The notes under the pieces were generated by a model. That model was not told the origin of the DNA. It saw only the letters and a program-made list of their open reading frames with translations, and did not search any database. Position numbers and translations under genes: made by a program. DNA of 64,000 nt from CAWJNF01 sp963844235. Its GTDB lineage: Bacteria > Actinomycetota > Thermoleophilia > Gaiellales > Gaiellaceae. Below, piece after piece: positions 59,063 to 64,000 of this stretch (position 1 is its first letter; the number at the start of each line of letters is the position of its first letter). The stretch spans positions 620,001-684,000 of the forward strand of contig CAWJNF010000004.1 of NCBI GenBank assembly GCA_963844235.1. The letters are read 5' to 3'.

Positions 59063-60073
59063 TTGACCGATCTCGCCGTGGCGGGCGGGTGCGCGGCGAA
59101 GTACCCGGCAAAGCGGCTCGAGGAGCTGCTCGCCGGCTTTCTCCCGATCGAGTCGGAGAACCTCCTCGTCGGCCTCGCCCCGGCCGACGATGCAGCCGTC
59201 TACCGGCTGGACGACGAGCGGGCGCTCGTGTTCACCGTCGACTTCTTCCCCCCGCTCGTCGACGACCCGGCCGCGTTCGGAGCCATCGCCGCGACGAACG
59301 CCCTCAACGACGTCTTCGCCATGGGCGGCCAGCCGCTGCTGGCGCTGTCGGTCGCCGCGTTTCCCGAGGAGCTGGCCGGCGAGGCGGTCGCCGCCATCCT
59401 GGCCGCGGCCGACGCCAAGGTACGGGAGGCCGGCGCGCTGCTCGCCGGAGGGCACACGATCCGCGACAACGAGCCGAAGTACGGGCTGGCGGTCGTCGGC
59501 ACCGCGTCGCTCGAGGGGATCTGGCGCAAGAGCACGGCGCGGCCCGGTGATGCGCTCTTCCTGACGAAGCCGCTCGGTACCGGCCTCGTGCTGACCGGTG
59601 TGAAGAAGGGCACGCTCGACCGAGAGGCGCTGCAGCAAGCGATCGCCCAGATGACGACGCTGAACCGAGACGCCGCCGACGCCCTGCGACCACACGAGCC
59701 GAGTGCCGTCACCGACATCACCGGCTTCGGCCTCTTCGGGCACGCGGTGGAGATCGCCGAGCGCTCCGGCGTCGCGATCGTCCTCGAGGCGGAGCGGCTG
59801 CCGGCGCTCGACGGGGCGCTCGAGGTAGCCCGGGCCGGCCTGCTCACCGGCGGCGACGAGCGCAATCGCGACTTCGCCGCGGGTCGGCTCACGCTCGACG
59901 GCGTCCCCGGCGAGCTTGCCGCGCTCGGCTTCGACCCGCAGACGGCCGGTGGGCTCCTGGCAGCTCTCCCGCCCCGCCACGAGGCGGTGCTCGCGGCCGA
60001 GTTCGGCCGGCGCGGCCTCCCACTGGCCCGCGTGGGCAGGGTCGAGGACGGCGCGGGCGTGCGGGTGGCTTGA
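59063..60073 (+). CDS. selD: Selenide, water dikinase
   Basis: A 336-residue SelD, which makes selenophosphate from selenide and ATP. The N-terminal catalytic Cys/Lys pair is in GGCAAKYPAKRLEELL (Cys form, not Sec), followed by DDAAVYRL, FTVDFFPPLVDDP, NALNDVFAMGG and the late ITGFGLFGHA. TTG 59063 is preferred because GGAGGG lies 6 nt upstream; ATG 59033 is in frame but has no such site. No selA, selB or tRNA-Sec is in the window. Confidence 0.92.
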   Translation: MTDLAVAGGCAAKYPAKRLEELLAGFLPIESENLLVGLAPADDAAVYRLDDERALVFTVDFFPPLVDDPAAFGAIAATNALNDVFAMGGQPLLALSVAAFPEELAGEAVAAILAAADAKVREAGALLAGGHTIRDNEPKYGLAVVGTASLEGIWRKSTARPGDALFLTKPLGTGLVLTGVKKGTLDREALQQAIAQMTTLNRDAADALRPHEPSAVTDITGFGLFGHAVEIAERSGVAIVLEAERLPALDGALEVARAGLLTGGDERNRDFAAGRLTLDGVPGELAALGFDPQTAGGLLAALPPRHEAVLAAEFGRRGLPLARVGRVEDGAGVRVA

Positions 60074-60095
60074 CCCCCGTCTAGCGTGCGGCTGG

Positions 60096-61685
60096 GTGGA
60101 TAGCGCGACGGAACGAGCCGGGCGCAGCCCGCTCGCCGGCCGGCGCTCGCGACTCGGCCGTGATCGGCCCGCGCAGCGAACCAGCGGCGACCGCTCCCAG
60201 ACCCTCACCCTCGTCGCGACGATCCTCGGCTCGTCGATGGCCTACGTGACGGCCGTCAACGTCGCGCTGCCGCAGATCGGAGACGACCTGGAGATCGGGT
60301 TCACGGGGCAGCAGTGGGTCATGCTGTCCTACTCGCTCGCCCTCGCCTCGCTCTACCTCGTCGCGGGCACCGTCGCCGACCGCTTCGGTCGGCGGCAGAT
60401 CTTCATCGTCGGCACGGTCGGCTTCGCGCTCGCCTCCGCCCTGGCCGGCGCGGCGCCGAACGCAACCGTGCTGCTGGTGGCCCGCGTGCTCCAGGGTGTC
60501 GCGGGAGCGCTGCTGACGACGGGCAGCCTGGCGCTGCTCCGCTCGACGTTCGATGAGCAGCAGCAGGGCCGGGCGATCGGGCTCTGGACAGCGGGCACGA
60601 GCGCCGTCAGCCTCGCGGGCCCGCCGATCGGAGGCGCGCTGGTCGAGTGGGCGTCCTGGCGCTGGCTCTTCTACCTCAATGTGCCGCTCGCGATCGGCGC
60701 AGTCGTGCTGGCGTGGCTCGGACGCCGCCCTGAGCCGGCCGGCTCGGAACACGTCGGCAGGCTCGATGTGCTCGGGGCGGCGCTGGTGACGGTGGCGACT
60801 GGCTCGCTCACGTACGCACTCGTCGAGGCCGGCGAGCAGCGCTTCGTGGCGCTCACCTGGGCGCTGCCGCTCGCCGTATTCGCCGGTCTCGCGTTCGTTC
60901 TCAACGAGCGGCGGGCCCGCGACCCGCTGCTGCCACTCTCGCTCTTTCGGGAACGCGACTTCGTCCTCGTGAATGTCGCCACGCTGCTCGTCTACAGCGC
61001 ACTCGCCGGCTCGACCTTCTACCTCGTCCTCTTCCTGCAGTCCGTCATCGGCTACAGCGCCTTCGAAGCGGGGCTCCTCCTCGTCCCGTCCACGGTGATC
61101 CTGCTCGTGCTGTCGCCCCGCTTCGGTCGCCTGGGAGACCGGTACGGCCCCCGTCGGTTCCTCGTCGCCGGGCCGGCGCTCACGGCCCTGGGGATGCTGC
61201 TGTGGCTGCGCGTAGACGACAAGAACCTCTGGGACGGCTTGCTGCCGGGCCTCGTGCTCTTCGGGCTCGGGCTCTCGATGGTCGTCGCGCCGATCACGTC
61301 GGCGGCGCTCAACGTGGCTCCGCCGGAGCACGCCGGCCTCGCCGCAGGCGTCAACTCGACCTTCTCCCGGCTCGGCAGCCTACTCGCCATCGCGCTGCTC
61401 GGTCTCGTTGTCGGCCTTGTCTTCGACGCGCGTGCCGACGACCCGTCCCTGTCGCCGCTGCAGACCGGCGAGCAGGGGCAGGAGTTCGTGGACGCGTCGA
61501 CCGACGCGTTCCGGGCAGCCATGATCGTCGCGGCCGCGCTCGCGCTGGGAGGCGCCGCCGTCGCCGCGGGCTTCTCCGGTTCACCGAGACGGCGAGAGGA
61601 AGCCGCCGAGCACGTCCGCCTCGATCCCGCCTGTCCGGACTGCCCCGCCACTCTTCCGGTCGGCGAGCAGGAGCGAGCGGCATGA
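60096..61685 (+). CDS. DHA2-family MFS transporter
   Basis: A 529-residue, 14-segment drug-type major facilitator. It has a 45-residue Arg-rich cytosolic start, MAYVTAVNVALPQIGDDLEI as motif D1, VADRFGRRQIFIVG as motif A, and AGPPIGGALVEWASWRW as the motif C region. The GTG at 60096 is 22 bp after selD; a TAGCGT box (60082-60087) lies 8 nt upstream. The end is polar with DPACPDCPATLP. No regulator is adjacent. Confidence 0.88.
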   Translation: MDSATERAGRSPLAGRRSRLGRDRPAQRTSGDRSQTLTLVATILGSSMAYVTAVNVALPQIGDDLEIGFTGQQWVMLSYSLALASLYLVAGTVADRFGRRQIFIVGTVGFALASALAGAAPNATVLLVARVLQGVAGALLTTGSLALLRSTFDEQQQGRAIGLWTAGTSAVSLAGPPIGGALVEWASWRWLFYLNVPLAIGAVVLAWLGRRPEPAGSEHVGRLDVLGAALVTVATGSLTYALVEAGEQRFVALTWALPLAVFAGLAFVLNERRARDPLLPLSLFRERDFVLVNVATLLVYSALAGSTFYLVLFLQSVIGYSAFEAGLLLVPSTVILLVLSPRFGRLGDRYGPRRFLVAGPALTALGMLLWLRVDDKNLWDGLLPGLVLFGLGLSMVVAPITSAALNVAPPEHAGLAAGVNSTFSRLGSLLAIALLGLVVGLVFDARADDPSLSPLQTGEQGQEFVDASTDAFRAAMIVAAALALGGAAVAAGFSGSPRRREEAAEHVRLDPACPDCPATLPVGEQERAA

Positions 61686-61739
61686 GAGCCCGACGGTCGT
61701 CCGGCCGGCGGCCTGGTGGAGCCGCCTAGACTGTCGTAC

Positions 61740-62687
61740 GTGCTCGCCCGGTGGCGCTCTTTCACCGTCTCGCCCGAGCGGTTCCGAAGCCTCGCGATCC
61801 TCTCGGTCGGCGCCCTCTTCGTCGTCATGGTGACCGGGGCCATCGTCCGACTGACCGGCTCCGGCCTCGGCTGCGAGAACTGGCCGCGCTGCGGGGAGAC
61901 GCCGTTTCCGGCCTCCGGTATCCACTCGTTCGTCGAGTTCGGCAACCGCGTCGTCGCGCTGATCGCGATCCTCATCGCGGTCGCTGTGGCGATGGTGGCG
62001 CGCCGAGTCGACGGACTGCCTCGGCGCACGACGAAGCTCGCGACAGCGGTGGCCGTCTGCATCGTGGCGCAGATCCCGCTCGGCGGCGTGACGGTCATCC
62101 TCGATCTGAATCCGTACGTGGTCATGAGCCACTTCCTGCTCGCTCTAGCGACGATCGGCCTGGCCGTGCTCGTCGTGCTGGACGCGCATGGTCACGCCAG
62201 GGGACCTTCGCGCTCGAGCTTCCCGCGGCCGCTCGGGATGCTGTCGATCGTGCTCCTGCCGGCGGCGCTCGCGCTCATCGTCACGGGAGCGTTCGTGACG
62301 GCCGCCGGCCCCCACCCGGGCGCCAGCGGCGAGGAGATCCCGCGCCTGGGCAACGTCGTGGACGCCGCCCACGTGCATGCCGTGGCGACCGCGGTCTTCG
62401 GGAGCGTGCTCGCCGCCTGCGTGCTCGTGCTCCTGTGGCGCCGTCACGAGGCGCCCGGCGAGCTCCGGCTCGCGGTGGCCGTCATCGCGCTGGTCGGGGT
62501 CGAGATCGGGGTCGGCCAGTGGCAGTGGAACACTGGGCTGCCCTGGGGCGTCGTCCTGCTCCACGTCGCGCTCGCGTCGGCGATCTGGTGCGGCCTCGTC
62601 GCGCTCGTGGCGCGACTGCTCGCGGCGTCGCGTGCTCGCCGGCCGGCCTTGGGCAGACGGGCGATGGCCGCGGACCCGATCCCGTGA
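61740..62687 (+). CDS. ctaA: Haem A synthase (COX15/CtaA family)
   Basis: About 315 residues with eight transmembrane segments. The extracytoplasmic Cys pair is in GSGLGCENWPRCG near residue 40-50. Haem-ligand His residues are in IHSFVEFGNR and MSHFLLALAT in the first half and DAAHVHAVATAVFG and LLHVALASAIW in the second. It oxidises haem O to haem A for aa3 oxidase. GTG 61740 is preferred because TAGACT (61727-61732) lies 7 nt upstream; GTG 61716 is an in-frame alternative adding 8 residues. Confidence 0.9.
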   Translation: MLARWRSFTVSPERFRSLAILSVGALFVVMVTGAIVRLTGSGLGCENWPRCGETPFPASGIHSFVEFGNRVVALIAILIAVAVAMVARRVDGLPRRTTKLATAVAVCIVAQIPLGGVTVILDLNPYVVMSHFLLALATIGLAVLVVLDAHGHARGPSRSSFPRPLGMLSIVLLPAALALIVTGAFVTAAGPHPGASGEEIPRLGNVVDAAHVHAVATAVFGSVLAACVLVLLWRRHEAPGELRLAVAVIALVGVEIGVGQWQWNTGLPWGVVLLHVALASAIWCGLVALVARLLAASRARRPALGRRAMAADPIP

Positions 62688-62734
62688 GCATCGCGGGCAC
62701 CGCGTAGACTCCGGGCATCGGCGACCACCTGCGC

Positions 62735-63616
62735 ATGGATCGTCGGCCCACGCTCAAACGGCCGGTGCTGATCGCCGCGTTCCGCGGCTGGAACGACGGC
62801 GCCCAGGGTGCCACGCTCGCCGCGAGCTACCTCGCCCGCTCGTGGACGGCGGAGCGTTTCGCCGAGCTCGACCCGGAGGAGTTCTTCGATTTCCAGGCGG
62901 TACGGCCGCACGTCTCGCTCGACGAGGGCGTGACGCGCAGGATCGACTGGCCGGAGAACACATTCTACGACGCGACGGTGGCCACACCGGATGGGCAACC
63001 GGATCGCGACGCGGTCCTGCTGCTCGGCGTGGAGCCGAATACGCGCTGGCGCACGTTCACGGGCGAGATCGTCGAGCTCGCGAGGACCCTCGACGTCGAG
63101 ATGGTCGTCACTCTCGGCGCGTTGCTCGCCGATGTGCCGCACACGCGGCCGTCGCCCGTGACCGGCGCGGCGAGCGACGCGAGGCTCGTCAAGGAGCTCG
63201 GTCTGGCCGCGTCTCGCTACGAGGGCCCCACCGGGATCGTCGGCGTGCTCCACGACGCGTGTCACCGGGCCTCGCTCGCGTCGGCGAGCCTATGGGCGGC
63301 CGTGCCCCACTACGCGTCGCTCGCGCCGAGCCCCCGTGCGGCGCATGCGCTGTGCGCCCGGCTGGCCGAGCTCATCGACGCACAGCTCGATCTGGGCGAG
63401 CTCGAGCGCGCCGGGGAGCTGTACGAGCGCCAGGTCAGCGAGGCCGTGGCTGCTGACGAGGAGACGGCGGCATACGTGAACGAGCTCGAGCGGCGTGCCG
63501 ACGAGGCCGAGGCCGAGCGGAACCTGCCGTCCGGCGACACGCTCGCCGCCGAGCTGACGCGCTTCCTGGAGGAGCACGAGGCGCGTCGCCGCGACGAGGA
63601 AGAACGAGCCGAGTAG
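62735..63616 (+). CDS. PAC2-family protein (proteasome-assembly-chaperone-like)
   Basis: A 293-residue PAC2 protein. The signature segments are RPVLIAAFRGWNDGAQGATL near residue 9-28, DFQAVRPHVSLDEG, LLGVEPNTRWRTFTGEIVEL and VVTLGALLADVPHTRPSPVT. The C-terminus is a Glu/Arg-rich coiled-coil region from about residue 215. Such proteins are common in actinobacteria and archaea; their role, possibly with the proteasome, is not settled. A TAGACT box lies at 62705-62710. Confidence 0.9.
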   Translation: MDRRPTLKRPVLIAAFRGWNDGAQGATLAASYLARSWTAERFAELDPEEFFDFQAVRPHVSLDEGVTRRIDWPENTFYDATVATPDGQPDRDAVLLLGVEPNTRWRTFTGEIVELARTLDVEMVVTLGALLADVPHTRPSPVTGAASDARLVKELGLAASRYEGPTGIVGVLHDACHRASLASASLWAAVPHYASLAPSPRAAHALCARLAELIDAQLDLGELERAGELYERQVSEAVAADEETAAYVNELERRADEAEAERNLPSGDTLAAELTRFLEEHEARRRDEEERAE

Positions 63617-63629
63617 GTCTGCCGGGCTA

Positions 63630-64000
63630 CTAACCGACGGAGGCGCCGGCCTCGGCGGCGGGCTCTGCCGTCGCGCCGTCGTCCGGGGTGACAGGCACGC
63701 CGGCCGGGGGCTCAGGCACGCCATCGTCCGGGGCCGCAGGCACGCCGTCGGCCGGCGCCGCAGGCGCATCCGCCGGGGGCACGCCGTCGTCCGACGGGGA
63801 CGGCTGGCCGCTCTGCCCGACCCGGTTTTGCGCCGCCGCCTCGCCCTGCGCCGGCTTCTTGCGCCGCCGGCGGCGCCGGGACTTGCCGCTCGGGGCCTTG
63901 GGTGCCGGTAGGTTCTCCGCGAGCGCGTCGGCGACCTGGGCGCACGTGCCGAGGCGCTCCCTCGCTCGCTCGATCAGCTGCTGGGCAGTGGGCGTGTAGC
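63630..64000 (-). CDS. Hypothetical protein, C-terminal part, with basic stretch and DDGVP repeats
   Basis: The last 122 codons of a minus-strand gene running in from beyond the window. It begins with a helical YTPTAQQLIERARERLGTCA segment, then a strongly basic block (KSRRRRRRKK), then a disordered Pro/Ala/Asp tail with repeated DDGVP or ADGVP units, ending GASVG. No family can be named. The basic block suggests nucleic-acid binding. It converges on the PAC2 gene 13 bp away. Confidence 0.7.
   Translation of the reverse strand, partial: YTPTAQQLIERARERLGTCAQVADALAENLPAPKAPSGKSRRRRRRKKPAQGEAAAQNRVGQSGQPSPSDDGVPPADAPAAPADGVPAAPDDGVPEPPAGVPVTPDDGATAEPAAEAGASVG

Noticed and set aside
63688..63999. 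Plus-strand Gly/Ala-rich frame at the right edge
   Set aside because: The minus strand reads a coherent protein with a basic block and DDGVP repeats ending just before the PAC2 gene; the plus frame is its shadow.
1..64000. CRISPR array, tRNA, rRNA, prophage or replication origin
   Set aside because: I saw no regularly spaced direct repeats with unique spacers, no rRNA signatures, no obvious tRNA cloverleaf, no phage structural genes and no DnaA-box cluster. A tRNA scan was not possible by eye and would settle that point.

Overview
This 64 kb window is high-GC bacterial chromosome, most likely from an actinomycete of the Thermoleophilia type. The evidence is many GTG/TTG starts, ATGA overlaps between genes, TAnnnT boxes 6-9 nt upstream of start codons (leaderless transcription), F420-type oxidoreductase families, several XDH/CODH-type hydroxylases and a PAC2 gene. 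Lineage is inferred from gene content only. I found no rRNA, tRNA, CRISPR array or replication origin.

Layout. 1-11.3 kb: two hydantoinase/oxoprolinase-type hyuA-hyuB pairs around a PucR regulator, an MDR reductase, an SDR and a class III aminotransferase. 11.4-14.0 kb: a lower-GC insert with a MaoC-like protein, a frameshifted acyl-CoA synthetase and an IS3-type transposase remnant. 14.0-26.7 kb: P450, acetamidase, phosphoesterase, a VapC remnant, PPOX protein, a first coxL-S-M set (coxL frameshifted), LLM flavoprotein, GST and a GlcD/GlcF-like oxidase operon. 27-38.5 kb: glutamine-amidotransferase-like hydrolase, transporters, DUF1989 protein, Rieske oxygenase, SDRs, cupins, acyl-CoA dehydrogenase, NDP-forming acyl-CoA synthetase and a dienoyl-CoA-reductase-like SDR. 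38.5-44.9 kb: a purine/urate catabolic cluster made of a xanthine-dehydrogenase-like L-S-M set (L subunit disrupted), an 8-oxoguanine deaminase-like amidohydrolase, hydroxyisourate hydrolase, OHCU decarboxylase and uricase. 45-53.8 kb: P460-like lipoprotein, acyl-CoA dehydrogenase, M20 peptidase, OsmC, two TetR modules with visible operators, and NadE. 53.8-58.1 kb: a structured intergenic element, an XRE-TPR regulator followed by three tandem 31-residue peptides, a redoxin lipoprotein, a sulfurtransferase and a cluster of hairpin repeats. 58.1-64 kb: DDAH-like enzyme, SelD, MFS transporter, CtaA, PAC2 protein and the C-terminus of a basic, disordered protein.

The most interesting unit is 54.0-55.8 kb. 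An XRE-HTH/TPR regulator has the architecture of the peptide-sensing RRNPP receptors of Firmicutes. It is followed at once by three tandem short genes, each encoding a charged start, one hydrophobic helix and the identical tail AGLSDGR. I read this as a candidate peptide-pheromone system with the regulator as receptor and (G)LSDGR as the signal.

Two further themes stand out. A family of GTAGGGGCCGGAT-type hairpins is scattered through intergenic gaps, and its stems vary in a compensated way. Three genes (acyl-CoA synthetase and both coxL genes) each carry one frame disruption consistent with a net +1 base; these are either real decay or assembly errors and need checking against reads.
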